From: Candidatus Binatia bacterium
GTDB taxonomy: Bacteria > Desulfobacterota > Binatia > UBA1149 > JAJCZL01
Length of the DNA: 64,000 nt
NCBI GenBank assembly: GCA_028278325.1
Contig: JANQEO010000301.1
Location: 1-64,000, forward strand
Direction: 5' to 3'
Shown here: piece by piece, positions 42,590 through 51,577 of the stretch
How positions within the stretch are numbered: position 1 is the first letter of the stretch
Layout: the number at the start of each line of letters is the position of its first letter
The notes under the pieces: model-generated
Told to the model about the DNA's origin: nothing
Seen by the model: only the letters and a program-made list of their open reading frames with translations
The model's database searches: none
Position numbers and translations under genes: made by a program

Positions 42590-43207
42590 TCAGTCGATAT
42601 CAGTCCCCATTATGCGGTCGGTAATCTTCAATGCGGACGGCATCAGGCTCATGATGTCGGTCCCTTCCTCGTCGAGGCAGTATACAAGGAAAGAGTGCGG
42701 AACGCCCATTATGGTGAGGGCCATGAACTCCGCCGGGACACCCTTCTTAAAGATACCGGCATCCATACCCTGCTGACAAATATCGGTCAGCGAGTCCATG
42801 AACCTCTTCTGGCTGTCGACCGCCTCATCTATAAGTTTTGATTTCAGCTCCCATTGAAATCCGTTGGACGCCGAAACGTAGAGGCGCCACTGCTGGACCC
42901 AGCGGCTGAAGTGCTCGAAGTGGCAGCGTACCGTCGCAGAAATCTTTTCCTTAGGGCCGCGGGCCTCGCCGACTTTCTCCTGCAGGTACTGAAAAAACTG
43001 GTTCTGGGCGCGGGAGACGACTTTGCAATAGATCTGTTCCTTAGAGGCGAATAAGTTGTAAAGAGTGCCAACAGAGATCTCGGCGCGTTTGGCGATCTCT
43101 TCTACCGAAGCGTTGGCGTAAGAAGACTCGGCAAACACATCGGCGGCAGCATCGAGCACGATGTTGAGACGAAACTGGGCCTCGCGTTCCTTGCGAGACA
43201 GTTTCAT
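42590..43207 (-). CDS. TetR-family transcriptional regulator
   Basis: 205 residues from the ATG at 43207 (a TTG at 43228 is possible). The DNA-binding domain is classic: IVLDAAADVFAESSYANASVEEIAKRAEISVGTLYNLFASKEQIY. The ligand domain (about 70-200) is typical in length and has no known specificity. It likely controls its own promoter, where a TTGAAC/GTTCAA repeat lies. No adjacent operon shows an obvious target; the nearest is the nuclease-like gene downstream. Confidence 0.93.
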   Translation of the reverse strand: MKLSRKEREAQFRLNIVLDAAADVFAESSYANASVEEIAKRAEISVGTLYNLFASKEQIYCKVVSRAQNQFFQYLQEKVGEARGPKEKISATVRCHFEHFSRWVQQWRLYVSASNGFQWELKSKLIDEAVDSQKRFMDSLTDICQQGMDAGIFKKGVPAEFMALTIMGVPHSFLVYCLDEEGTDIMSLMPSALKITDRIMGTDID

Positions 43208-43250
43208 GTCTGAAGCGGGTTGGGCCAAGCTATGCGACCTATTCCAAAAC

Positions 43251-43266
43251 TTGAACGGGAGTTCAA
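43251..43266. promoter_or_regulatory. Candidate TetR operator
   Basis: TTGAAC-GGGA-GTTCAA is a 6-bp inverted repeat with a 4-base centre, extended outward by AAC and AGTT with one base offset. It lies 44 bases upstream of the TetR ATG, so it is placed for autoregulation. Confidence 0.45.
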
Positions 43267-43655
43267 AGTTACAACCTAGGTTTATCCCTTGTCAAACGGA
43301 CCGCAGCGACCCCTCGCTAAGGGATATCCCCAGTTGGGGGAAGACCGTGCGAGTCTGCAATCTATCAGAGGCCGATGGTGAGTTTGCACGCTTGAACCCA
43401 CCCCCGGCGGTGGACTTTGGCGCGATGCGTACATGCACTACTACCACGCGATCGAGTCAGCGTAAGTAGTATCCCTCCCCCCAAAGAGGGCCTTGCTAAG
43501 TCCCTAGAATCGGTCCGGTTTTTTTCCCTTGTCGGACGATGGTCCTAGGCCGCGTATCAGACCAGCGGCGTAGCGAAAAAGGCCTCGCAAAGCCTTGTGG
43601 CATGCGGCTGCGGCAAGATTTCGACGGTCGGCACGAAACTTGATGTTACCCGGCC
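43267..43655. other. Gene-free region before the acidic-tail gene
   Basis: About 390 bases without a gene. It has a CCCTC...GAGGG hairpin at 43473-43490, a T7 tract at 43519-43525 and a GTCCG...CGGAC pair around it (43513-43537). These could form a terminator of a short transcript or a leader. No clear promoter, RNA family or repeat was recognised. Confidence 0.3.
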
Positions 43656-44357
43656 ATGCGCAACGCCACACAGACGAAAGAAAAAGTCACCGCAACGCCG
43701 TCCGGCACCAACGGACACCACCGCCCGCACCGGAACGGCAAGCGAAACGAACCCAACCCTCTGGCCGGCAACTTCATTTTGATGCCGTCTCTGCTCGATT
43801 ACCTGAGCCCGGACCTGACCCTTCCCGAGCAGTATTTCGCCCAGCAGGAAAACGATGACGGCATGGGCGCCGAGAAGGCCCTCATGTACGCGGTTCTCAA
43901 GGACGGCATCCGCTGCTTCTACAAGCACGTGGGCGCCACGCGGCGCAAATACCGCAAGATGTCGGACGAGGCCGAAGAGTGGCTCATGGACGACACCTGG
44001 GATTACCCGTTCTCCTTCGAGGTAATCTGCGACACCCTCGGAATCGACGGCGAGTGTCTTCGTGCAAAGCTGCTGGCCTGGAAAGAGGCCGAGCTCGAAA
44101 GGCGGCGCCTGACCGGTGACACCAAGAGCATTCAGGTGGGCCGTAGCCCCTTCCCGTCGGAGATCGGGGATCTCGACTCCATCGAGACCCAGTCCAGCAG
44201 CGAAGACGAGGACGTCGACGACGACAGCCTCGACGAGATCCGCACCGAGTTCAGCTTCAGCAACGACTGTGACGACGATGATAACGACGCCGCCGATTGG
44301 AACGGCTTCGAGCACGTCAGCATGGAAGAGCTCAGGCTCGAGGAGTACCCGAACTAG
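43656..44357 (+). CDS. Conserved-looking protein with acidic disordered tail
   Basis: 233 residues. Residues 40-140 form a helical domain with AEKALMYAVLKDGIRCFYKHVG, DEAEEWLMDDTWDYPFSFEVICDTLGIDGECLRAKLLAW. The helix-turn at SFEVICDTLGIDGECLR looks like an HTH, and I recall similar proteins in delta-type bacteria without assigned function. The last 70 residues are very acidic (EDEDVDDDSLDE, NDCDDDDNDAAD) and disordered, like DNA-mimic or chaperone-type tails. A strong terminator follows, so it is a monocistronic, probably well-expressed gene. Confidence 0.6.
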   Translation: MRNATQTKEKVTATPSGTNGHHRPHRNGKRNEPNPLAGNFILMPSLLDYLSPDLTLPEQYFAQQENDDGMGAEKALMYAVLKDGIRCFYKHVGATRRKYRKMSDEAEEWLMDDTWDYPFSFEVICDTLGIDGECLRAKLLAWKEAELERRRLTGDTKSIQVGRSPFPSEIGDLDSIETQSSSEDEDVDDDSLDEIRTEFSFSNDCDDDDNDAADWNGFEHVSMEELRLEEYPN

Positions 44358-44440
44358 GCTGCAAAGGTTTACAGATCCCCCTGCCCCTTCGGTCTGTTCC
44401 CTCCTACGGATCGAAGGACGAACCAACCTCTGGTGATCGA

Positions 44441-44471
44441 AAGAGCGGCCGTCCTGGCCGCTCTTTTTTTT
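44441..44471 (+). terminator. Intrinsic terminator
   Basis: AAGAGCGGCC (44441-44450), loop GTCCT, complement to 44465, then a T-run to 44471. It is a textbook rho-independent terminator 84 bases after the stop at 44357, acting on the acidic-tail gene. Confidence 0.92.
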
Positions 44472-44481
44472 GCGCTGAGTT

Positions 44482-45813
44482 CTAGTGATCGCGCGGCATG
44501 GACGCAGCGGCGCGGTCCACGCGACGGTCTATGAAAGACAGCACCGCGTCCAGGCCCCTGAAAGCGAGCCAGCGAAAGGGTTCCGGCGGCGTGGGCAGCA
44601 CGCGCCGTTCACGCAGAGCTGCACCGTGACCACTGCGGCCCAGTAAAAGGTCGGCAATCATCTCGCCCGCCAGACTCGCGTGGGCCAGTCCGTGACCCGC
44701 ATACGCAATCGAATGAAGGATGTTGCGATTGCGACCGACCACGGGAAGAAAATCGAGGCCGAGGAATATCGGACCACCCCAGTGTCTTGCGATGCCGACG
44801 TCGGAAATTTCCGGGAAGCGGGCGCGGAAGGTTGATTCCAAGAACTCACTTATGACGGGATCAGTATCGGGCCCGTTGCCTCCACCAAAGATATAGCGGA
44901 CCTTCTTCGAGCCGAAGACGATGCGGTTGTCGGCGGTCAGCCGGTAGTTCTCGAGCGTCTCATGGGCCGTGTAAACGCCTTGGCGCCCGTGCCAATCGAC
45001 GCGCGCCAGCTGTTCGTCGCTGAGCGGCTCGGTCTGAAGGAGCTGCACCTGGAGGCGCATCCCGGCCGAGCCCAAACGACCCAGCGACGCTGTGTACGCG
45101 TTGGTGGCTATCACTACGTGGGGACAGCGTACTGTTCCCGAAGGCGTTGACACGACGGCCGGCTCGCCTTCCTCGATACGCATGACCGGACTGTTCTCAT
45201 AGATCCGGGCGCCGGCTGCGATCGCCGCCTCTCGCAACCCACGGGCATAGAGGCAGGGGTTGAGGATTCCACCGTGGGGCTCGAGATATCCCCGCGTGAA
45301 GGCTCGCGGCAAGCCCTTGGCACGCATGGCATCGGCGTCGAGCAACTCGCCCGGTAGCCCGTACTTGGCGGCGGCCTCGGCTGCTTTGTCTATCCTGGCA
45401 TGCTGGCGAGGATGTACCGCGGCGATGACGTTGCCGACCGGCTCATAGTCGCAAGCGATCTCGTGGGTTTCGATGAGGTTCTCTACGTGGGAGATGGCCG
45501 CCTCGGTGAAAGCTATCAGGCCCCGCACGCGCTCATCGCCGAATAGTCTGATCAGAGTCGGCAGATCCTTACCGATGGTGGGCGAAAGGTGGCCGGCGTT
45601 GCGCCCAGAGGCCCCAAAACCGGCCGTATTCGCTTCGAGCACGGCTACCTCGAACCCCTCGCGGCGAAGCGCAACAGCGGCCGACAGCCCCGTGTAGCCG
45701 GCGCCTATGATCGCTACGTCAGCGCTGATCTCGCCACGCAGGGGCGGGTTGGATTCCACAGCCTCGGTCACCCAAGGAGTGACCAGCGATAGCTCTGCAC
45801 CTGTTGCGGCCAC
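44482..45813 (-). CDS. FAD-dependent D-amino-acid oxidase/PuuB-like oxidoreductase
   Basis: 443 residues from the GTG at 45813, with AAAGGGGG upstream (an open frame goes to 45978 without family resemblance). The N-terminus SLVTPWVTEAVESNPPL and ADVAIIGAGYTGLSAAVALRREG (FAD site) followed by EANTAGFGASGRNAGHLSP is typical of the DAO family close to gamma-glutamylputrescine oxidase. The C-terminal YAGHGLAHASLAGEMIADLL is also present. It oxidises an amine or amino acid with O2 or another acceptor. Polyamine or glycine-type substrates are guesses. Diverges from the H1-like gene. Confidence 0.85.
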   Translation of the reverse strand: MAATGAELSLVTPWVTEAVESNPPLRGEISADVAIIGAGYTGLSAAVALRREGFEVAVLEANTAGFGASGRNAGHLSPTIGKDLPTLIRLFGDERVRGLIAFTEAAISHVENLIETHEIACDYEPVGNVIAAVHPRQHARIDKAAEAAAKYGLPGELLDADAMRAKGLPRAFTRGYLEPHGGILNPCLYARGLREAAIAAGARIYENSPVMRIEEGEPAVVSTPSGTVRCPHVVIATNAYTASLGRLGSAGMRLQVQLLQTEPLSDEQLARVDWHGRQGVYTAHETLENYRLTADNRIVFGSKKVRYIFGGGNGPDTDPVISEFLESTFRARFPEISDVGIARHWGGPIFLGLDFLPVVGRNRNILHSIAYAGHGLAHASLAGEMIADLLLGRSGHGAALRERRVLPTPPEPFRWLAFRGLDAVLSFIDRRVDRAAASMPRDH

Positions 45814-45847
45814 GGACCCCCTTTTCCGATGACGCCTTGCATGAAGG

Positions 45848-45951
45848 CGAATCGTAACTATGGTCAAGGTAGCAGCCTGTCTAGCTAAAGGAACAGGCGT
45901 GGGTGGCAGGCGCGGCTGCGCAGGCCCGACGAAGGTTAAACGAATCGTAAC
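45848..45951. repeat. 11-bp direct repeats in the DAO/H1-like divergent region
   Basis: CGAATCGTAAC occurs at 45848-45858 and again at 45941-45951, 93 bases apart. Between them is a GCCTGT...ACAGGC stem (45875-45880, 45893-45898). The pair flanks the space where both promoters must lie. Meaning unknown. Confidence 0.35.
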
Positions 45952-45971
45952 GACTAAAGGGGGCCATCTCA

Positions 45972-46376
45972 GTGGCAACTACCAAGAAGAAAGCAACCAA
46001 GAAGAAGACTGCACGCAAGGCGCCGGCCCGCAAGAAGAAGGCCGCCAAACGTAAAGGCGGCATTGACGTAGCCGGCATGCACATCGACCTGCCACCGACT
46101 CTCGACAAGTATGCGCGCGAGGTCACGCGCGATCTCAATAAGCTCGAGAAGCAGATCGAGACCGCCGGCAAAGACGTACGGCGACGCTGGACCCGCGTCG
46201 TCAGAGACGTCAGCCGCATGCTGGGCCGCTTGGAAGCGCAAGGCGCGAAACGATTCCGCAGCCTGACCAAAACAGCGCAGAAAGACGCTCAACAGGCCCT
46301 CAAGCGCCTACGCGCGGCGGTCAATCAGCAGACCAAGACTGCCAAGAAACGGGTAGCCAAGGCGCGTAAGCGCTAG
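45972..46376 (+). CDS. Histone H1-like Lys/Ala-rich protein
   Basis: 134 residues. Residues 1-30 are TTKKKATKKKTARKAPARKKKAAK-type repeats, as in bacterial histone H1-like tails (AlgP, HupS tails). Residues 35-110 form a long amphipathic helix (LDKYAREVTRDLNKLEKQIETAGKDVRRRW), and the C-terminus is again basic (QTKTAKKRVAKARKR). It probably binds DNA or polyphosphate. Start GTG 45972 follows AAAGGGGG. Its stop overlaps that of the MOSC gene on the other strand. Confidence 0.78.
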   Translation: MATTKKKATKKKTARKAPARKKKAAKRKGGIDVAGMHIDLPPTLDKYAREVTRDLNKLEKQIETAGKDVRRRWTRVVRDVSRMLGRLEAQGAKRFRSLTKTAQKDAQQALKRLRAAVNQQTKTAKKRVAKARKR

Positions 46377-47233
46377 ATCAACTCGACGGCGTCGCCGACA
46401 GCGGCGGCGCCGTTGCTTTCCACTTCGGCGTAGACACCGAGGTTCTGTTCGGCGTCACGCACCAGCGTTCGCAGTATCTGCGGGTCTTTGGGCACTTCGC
46501 CGAACCCGTGCGTGACCATCACGCAGCGTGGACACGGCACCGTAACCTTCAACGTCGCGCTGCCGATACGCAGGCTCTTGCCGGCCCATGAGTTTTCGAC
46601 GAAGCCGGTCTCGCCGTCCTCGGTCGCGATGACGAGATTGGGCCGGAAACGGCGCACATCAACGGCCGACTCGGGCACCAGCGACTGCAACGTCTGCAGG
46701 GAGGACTCGGTAAGCAGGAGCAACGGAAAAGCATCGAAGTAGGTGCCCGGCGGCGATTCGAACTCCATGAGCTCGGGCGGAAACACCGTCAGGTCAGGCA
46801 GAGGCTCATCGGGGGTACGGCCGAAGATGGAGCGCAATTCTTGCTCGAGGTCCTCGTGATCGGGCGCGCCGCGGCGATAGTGCTCGAGCTTGTCGGCGGG
46901 CTGTAGGGGCCACAATGTAACCTGCTTGCCTAGGAACTCGCTGAGCTTTGCTGCGGCTTCGGGGTCGTCGGAACAGAGAGGCGTGCCGTCGGGAAGCGTA
47001 ATCTCGGCCTTGCCTGCGCGCTGCTCGCCGGGAGCCTCAGGGTAGCCGGCCTTGCAGGTCATCAGGGCGGGAATCTTCTTTGCGCCTCGGATCCCGCCCT
47101 TTTCCTCGTCGCGTACCGCCCAAGCCCGATCTCCGGGAATGCCGTTCGGCCCGAACGTCGCGGAATTGATCGACTCGCCCTCCATGGACTTCACCGGATA
47201 GCGCCAGATTTGTTTGAGCGTACCTACTCGCAT
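46373..47233 (-). CDS. MOSC-domain protein
   Basis: 286 residues. The N-terminal beta-barrel MOSC_N starts VGTLKQIWRYPVKSMEGESI with GIPGDRAWAV. The MOSC domain (about 160-280) has RFRPNLVIATEDGETGFVENSWAG and the conserved Cys in VPCPRCVMVTHG, which ligates molybdenum in mARC/YcbX-type enzymes. It likely reduces N-hydroxylated compounds or handles Moco sulfur. Convergent with the H1-like gene, four-base overlap. Confidence 0.92.
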   Translation of the reverse strand: MRVGTLKQIWRYPVKSMEGESINSATFGPNGIPGDRAWAVRDEEKGGIRGAKKIPALMTCKAGYPEAPGEQRAGKAEITLPDGTPLCSDDPEAAAKLSEFLGKQVTLWPLQPADKLEHYRRGAPDHEDLEQELRSIFGRTPDEPLPDLTVFPPELMEFESPPGTYFDAFPLLLLTESSLQTLQSLVPESAVDVRRFRPNLVIATEDGETGFVENSWAGKSLRIGSATLKVTVPCPRCVMVTHGFGEVPKDPQILRTLVRDAEQNLGVYAEVESNGAAAVGDAVELI

Positions 47234-47360
47234 TCCCTCTCTCCTTCGTCAGACGACTGAAAACGAGTCGCATCCTAGCCGTGCGCGGTTGCCGTAACGA
47301 GCGCCCGGCCTCGCCATCAGCCCCTTGCGTTCGGCGCGGTGCTGGGTTCAAAAGGTGACC

Positions 47361-48812
47361 ATGGCCAGCAAGCGTCCAGAGCACTTCCCCCTCATGGTTC
47401 CCGGCGCCAAGGCCGACGGTCGAACCGTCGAAGTAAACGCGCCCTTCGACGGGAGCGTCATCGCGACGGTCGAGGCCGGTGGCGCCAAGGCGGCCGAAAA
47501 GGCTCTCGACACTGCCGCCAAGCTGTTTGCCGACCGCGACGCGTGGCTGAGCCCCGCCGACCGCTTGGAGATCCTGTCGCGCACTGCCGCGATCATGACC
47601 GAACGACGCGACGAGTTGGCGGTCGAAGCCGCTCGCGAAGGCGGGAAACCCCTGCCCGACTCACTCGTCGAAGCCGACCGCGCCATCGACGGCGTAAAGC
47701 TCTGCATCGAAACGCTTCGGACTCAGGCGGGCACCGCGATACCGATGAATCTCAATGCCGCTTCCTCGGGCCGGCTCGCGTTCACTCGTCACGAACCCAT
47801 CGGGCCCGTTCTCGCTTTCAGCGCTTTCAACCACCCTCTCAACCTGATCGTGCATCAGGTCGGCCCCGCGGTGGCTGCGGGATGTCCTTGTATCGTGAAG
47901 CCTGCCGAAGCGACCCCGCTTTCGTGCATGCGCTTCGTCGCCATCCTTCGTGAAGCCGGACTTCCCGACCAATGGTGTCAGGCCATGCTCGCCGACGATC
48001 ACGACGTGGCGGCGTTGATGGTTTCCGATCCCCGGATCGCCTTCTTCAGCTTCATCGGCAGCGGGCGCGTGGGCTGGATGCTGCGTTCCAAGCTCCCTGC
48101 CGGCGCACGCTGCGCCCTCGAACACGGCGGCGTAGCGCCCGTGATCGTTGCCGCCGACGCCGACCTCGAAACGACGATCCCGTTGCTGGCCAAAGGCGGT
48201 TTCTATCATGCGGGCCAAGTGTGCGTTTCGGTGCAACGGGTATTTGCGGAACGGGCCATAGCCGAACGGCTGGCCAAAGCACTGGCCGAGGCCGGCGGCA
48301 AAATGAAGGTCGGCGACCCGACGAAGGCCGACACCGAGGTAGGCCCGCTGATCCGACCCTCGGAGGTTACGCGGGTCGACGAATGGGTGAACGAGGCCGT
48401 CGACGGCGGCGCCGACTTGTTGAGCGGCGGTAAACCCATCGGGGAGCGCTGCTACGAGCCGACCGTTCTTTTCGACCCACCGGCCGATGTACGAGTGAGC
48501 ACGCATGAGGTCTTCGGCCCCGTGATCTGCGTGTATCCCTACGACGACATCGACGATGCGCTTACACGGGCCAACTCTCTTCCCTACGCTTTCCAGGCTT
48601 CAGTGTTCACCAAGGACATCGACACCGCCCTGCGCGCATCTAAACGGTTGGCGGCCTCGGCAGTGATGATCAACGATCACACCGCGTTTCGTGTCGATTG
48701 GATGCCGTTTGCGGGATTGCGCGAGTCCGGGCTGGGTGTAGGGGGAATCCCCTTCACCATGCACGACATGCAGATCGAAAAGCTGACCGTCGTGAAGTCG
48801 GCCCAGCTCTAG
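47361..48812 (+). CDS. Aldehyde dehydrogenase family protein
   Basis: 483 residues from ATG 47361 with AAAAGGTG upstream. NAD-binding and catalytic signatures: PIGPVLAFSAFNHPLNL, IVKPAEATPLS, the general base Glu in CALEHGGVAP and the nucleophile in HAGQVCVSVQR, then EVFGPVICVYPYDD. It oxidises an aldehyde to the acid. Context does not tell which one; the LEHGG in place of LELGG is a small variation. It converges with the NhaC gene. Confidence 0.93.
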   Translation: MASKRPEHFPLMVPGAKADGRTVEVNAPFDGSVIATVEAGGAKAAEKALDTAAKLFADRDAWLSPADRLEILSRTAAIMTERRDELAVEAAREGGKPLPDSLVEADRAIDGVKLCIETLRTQAGTAIPMNLNAASSGRLAFTRHEPIGPVLAFSAFNHPLNLIVHQVGPAVAAGCPCIVKPAEATPLSCMRFVAILREAGLPDQWCQAMLADDHDVAALMVSDPRIAFFSFIGSGRVGWMLRSKLPAGARCALEHGGVAPVIVAADADLETTIPLLAKGGFYHAGQVCVSVQRVFAERAIAERLAKALAEAGGKMKVGDPTKADTEVGPLIRPSEVTRVDEWVNEAVDGGADLLSGGKPIGERCYEPTVLFDPPADVRVSTHEVFGPVICVYPYDDIDDALTRANSLPYAFQASVFTKDIDTALRASKRLAASAVMINDHTAFRVDWMPFAGLRESGLGVGGIPFTMHDMQIEKLTVVKSAQL

Positions 48813-48828
48813 AGCCGACCGAGCGGCT

Positions 48829-50475
48829 TCAGGCGAGCAAGACCAGGGCCGTCGAGCAGAGCATACCGAGAGCGGCGGCCACCAGTGCAAGCGGCATCTG
48901 CGTTTGCACGTGGTCCATCAAGTCACAGCCGGTGAACATGCTCGACAGAATTGTCGTATCGGAGATTGGCGAGCACTGATCGCCGAACACCGCACCTCCC
49001 AGCACGGCACCGAAGCATATCTTCACGTAGTACAAGACGCTGGCCCAGTTCTCCGGATGCTCGGCGCTCATGACGTCGGCGGTAACCTCACCCAAGCCCT
49101 GAGCGTTGATGGCAAGCTGAAACGCCAGCGGCACGGCGATGGGAAAGATCACTGCATATGTACCGAAGGACGAGCCGATCGAGAAGGAAACGATCATGCA
49201 CACCAGGGTCAGCGCCATCGGCAGGGCCCACATCGGGAACCAGGTCTCGACAGCGCCGATGAGAAAATCCGCCGTGTGCAGTTCTCCCGAGACCTTCCCC
49301 AAGGTCACGGCCATGCCGAGGATGATGGCACCCAGGGTCATGCTGCGGCAGCCGTCGAGAAAACCGTCGATGACCTCACGCACGGGCATGCCCTTGGCCA
49401 TCGCGAGAAACATGCCGCTGAGGGTGCAGGCCAGGAAGGCCTCGCCGGTAAGCAGTTTGCCCGTATAGATGAAGGGCACGATGGCCACACCGAGGAGGGT
49501 GACGATCGGCACGAAGAAATCGGCGAGGCTCGTGCGGTAGTTTTCATGAGGGGGACTCTGCAAGGCCTCGGTATCGACCAGAGGCGCTGCCCCGGCACGG
49601 TCGAGCTCACCCGTGGTTCGGGCGCGCTCGATGGCCGCCTGCATGCGCCTGCCGTTCCATGGCAGAAGGTCGAAGGCGAACAGGAGTGTCATGGTGACGG
49701 CGAAAATCGCATAAAAATTGAAAGGAATGGCGCTGAGGAACCAGGCCTGGCCGGCATCGAGGTCTTCGATGAGAACCGTCTCGCCCAGTGCCAGTCCGGC
49801 GACCAGGCCGCCCACGTATACGGGCCAGGCGTTGAACGGAATTATCGTGGCTATGGGCGAGGCCGTCGAGTCGACGATGTAGGACAGCTCTTCATGGCTG
49901 ACGCCGTTGCTGTCGGATACCGGCTTGATCGTCGTGCCGGCCAGTACGGTGCTCACCGTACCGCCCTGGTGGAAGACGCAGCCGATGATCCAAGCAAACA
50001 GCTTCGAGCGGGCGCGTCCGCGCGCAAACCGTGCGCCTACCCTTTCGGCAAAGTAGCGGGCGCCACCGGTCTTTCCCCAGACCCCCAGAATTCCACCCAG
50101 GAACCAGAGATAGACGAGCAGGATGACGGCGTAGCGCTTGGAGCCGAGCGCGGGCAAGAAGAACAGATTGAGAAAGTTGAGATCGCCCCACTGGCCGCTG
50201 TGAGCGAAGACTATGACCGAGCCCGAGACGATGCCGATGAAAAGGGCCGGCAACACCTGCCTCGTGGCGAAAGCCAAGGCGATGGTGATGAAAGCGGGCA
50301 GCAGGGACCAGGCACCGTAGTCGGCAACCGCTGCTTCGCCTCCCGAAGCGGCCGCAGTTGCGGGCAGGGCCACCAGCGCAGCGCCGATCAAGAGCATCGT
50401 GCGTGCATAGCTCCGTGAACCGATCCGCATCCTCGACATCTCGGCACGCCCGCCGCCGCGCACGGACTGGCTCAT
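48829..50475 (-). CDS. NhaC-family Na+/H+ antiporter
   Basis: 548 residues with about 12 membrane helices. GTVSTVLAGTTIKPVSDSNGVSHEELSYIVDSTASPIAT and the C-terminal GGAVFGDQCSPISDTTILSS are signatures of the NhaC superfamily, where acidic residues in the helices carry ions. It exchanges sodium for protons, or amino-acid-like substrates in some members. The start could also be at 50439 or 50430; no ribosome binding site decides. An extra N-terminal part looks like a signal-like helix. Confidence 0.9.
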   Translation of the reverse strand: MSQSVRGGGRAEMSRMRIGSRSYARTMLLIGAALVALPATAAASGGEAAVADYGAWSLLPAFITIALAFATRQVLPALFIGIVSGSVIVFAHSGQWGDLNFLNLFFLPALGSKRYAVILLVYLWFLGGILGVWGKTGGARYFAERVGARFARGRARSKLFAWIIGCVFHQGGTVSTVLAGTTIKPVSDSNGVSHEELSYIVDSTASPIATIIPFNAWPVYVGGLVAGLALGETVLIEDLDAGQAWFLSAIPFNFYAIFAVTMTLLFAFDLLPWNGRRMQAAIERARTTGELDRAGAAPLVDTEALQSPPHENYRTSLADFFVPIVTLLGVAIVPFIYTGKLLTGEAFLACTLSGMFLAMAKGMPVREVIDGFLDGCRSMTLGAIILGMAVTLGKVSGELHTADFLIGAVETWFPMWALPMALTLVCMIVSFSIGSSFGTYAVIFPIAVPLAFQLAINAQGLGEVTADVMSAEHPENWASVLYYVKICFGAVLGGAVFGDQCSPISDTTILSSMFTGCDLMDHVQTQMPLALVAAALGMLCSTALVLLA

Positions 50476-50548
50476 CTTTCTACGCTGCCGCCGCAGCTGT
50501 CAAGGTAACGGCTCGTCCGAGTTGCGGCCGGCCGTGGCTTCTGTGTTA

Positions 50549-51577
50549 ATGATTGAAGTGGTCGACGCCGAGCAGAGGATTCAGACCGCGTGCCTGCTGA
50601 TCATCAGCAGCGTCGCTCTCGGCTTCGCCCTCTACTGGCTGAAGCCCGTAATGATTCCTTTCGTCCTGGCGGTGTTCATATCGCTGGGGCTGTCGGCCGC
50701 CATCGACGTCCAGGTCGAGCACTTCAAGGTCGCACGGCCGTTGGCGCTGCTCTCGACGCTCGCGATGTCCATACTCATCTTCACTCTGGTCGGCCTGCTG
50801 ATCTCGGCCTCGGTGGGGCAGCTCGTCGAGAACGCTTCGTCCTATGAGGCGCAGATCCGAAAGCTGCTCCAACTCGTATCGGAAAAGCTTCCCTTCGAGA
50901 TCCCCGCCGCGGGAGAAGAGGGAAGCTTCCGGCCTCTGTCGGAGATCTCCGTGGGCACGATCAGCACCATGCTGCTGCAGACGACAAACGCCATCGTCGC
51001 GACCCTCTCACGCTCCCTGCTGGTGTTCATCTTCATCCTCTACCTGCTCATCGGTGGTGGCGTGCGCAGCCGCCCGGGAGGCGTCTGGGGTGACATCGAA
51101 TCGCGGGTGAAGCGCTACCTGGTCACCAAGGCTTTGCTGTCGGCGGCCACCGGTCTGCTGGTGACCTTCCTGCTGTTCGTCCTAGGCGTCGACCTCGCCC
51201 TGATGTTCGGGATGTTCGCCTTCCTTTTGAACTTCATCCCAAGCGTCGGCTCGGTCATCGCCACCCTGCTGCCGCTTCCCGTCGTCTTGGTCAGCCCGGA
51301 TGTGTCCATAACCCAAGTGATCTTGGTAATTCTGCTACCGGGCGGCGTACAGATGGCCATCGGCAACTTCCTGGAGCCCAAGATCATGGGCGACTCTCTC
51401 GGACTTCACCCGGTCGTCGTTCTGCTTGCCCTAATCTTCTGGGGAATGCTGTGGGGCGTGGTAGGCATGCTGCTGGCCACGCCGATTACCGCTGTCATGA
51501 AGATCATGTTCGAGAAACTCGAACCGACCCGCCCGATCGCCGCGCTCATGGCCGGCGCTTCAGAACAAGGCGCTTAG
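50549..51577 (+). CDS. AI-2E family (UPF0118) transporter
   Basis: 342 residues from ATG 50549. About eight helices; N-terminal LLIISSVALGFALYWLKPVMIPFVLAVFISLGL, the middle soluble region with the LVSEKLPF loop, and C-terminal FLLNFIPSVGSVIATLLPLPVVL, LEPKIMGDSLGLHPVVVLLALIFWGMLWG are characteristic of PF01594. Members move AI-2 or sodium/proton and small molecules. Its stop overlaps that of the sulfotransferase (TTAG). Confidence 0.92.
   Translation: MIEVVDAEQRIQTACLLIISSVALGFALYWLKPVMIPFVLAVFISLGLSAAIDVQVEHFKVARPLALLSTLAMSILIFTLVGLLISASVGQLVENASSYEAQIRKLLQLVSEKLPFEIPAAGEEGSFRPLSEISVGTISTMLLQTTNAIVATLSRSLLVFIFILYLLIGGGVRSRPGGVWGDIESRVKRYLVTKALLSAATGLLVTFLLFVLGVDLALMFGMFAFLLNFIPSVGSVIATLLPLPVVLVSPDVSITQVILVILLPGGVQMAIGNFLEPKIMGDSLGLHPVVVLLALIFWGMLWGVVGMLLATPITAVMKIMFEKLEPTRPIAALMAGASEQGA

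Noticed and set aside
43473-43537. Small RNA with terminator
   Set aside because: A T7 tract and weak stems are present, but there is no strong stem directly before the T-run and no promoter.
45814-45978. N-terminal extension of the DAO protein
   Set aside because: The added 55 residues look random and basic; the family N-terminus begins right after the GTG at 45813.
48904-50418. Open frame of 504 codons opposite the NhaC gene
   Set aside because: It is the exact shadow of a membrane protein gene with clear family motifs. Its translation is rich in Gln, His, Asp and Gly without any domain.
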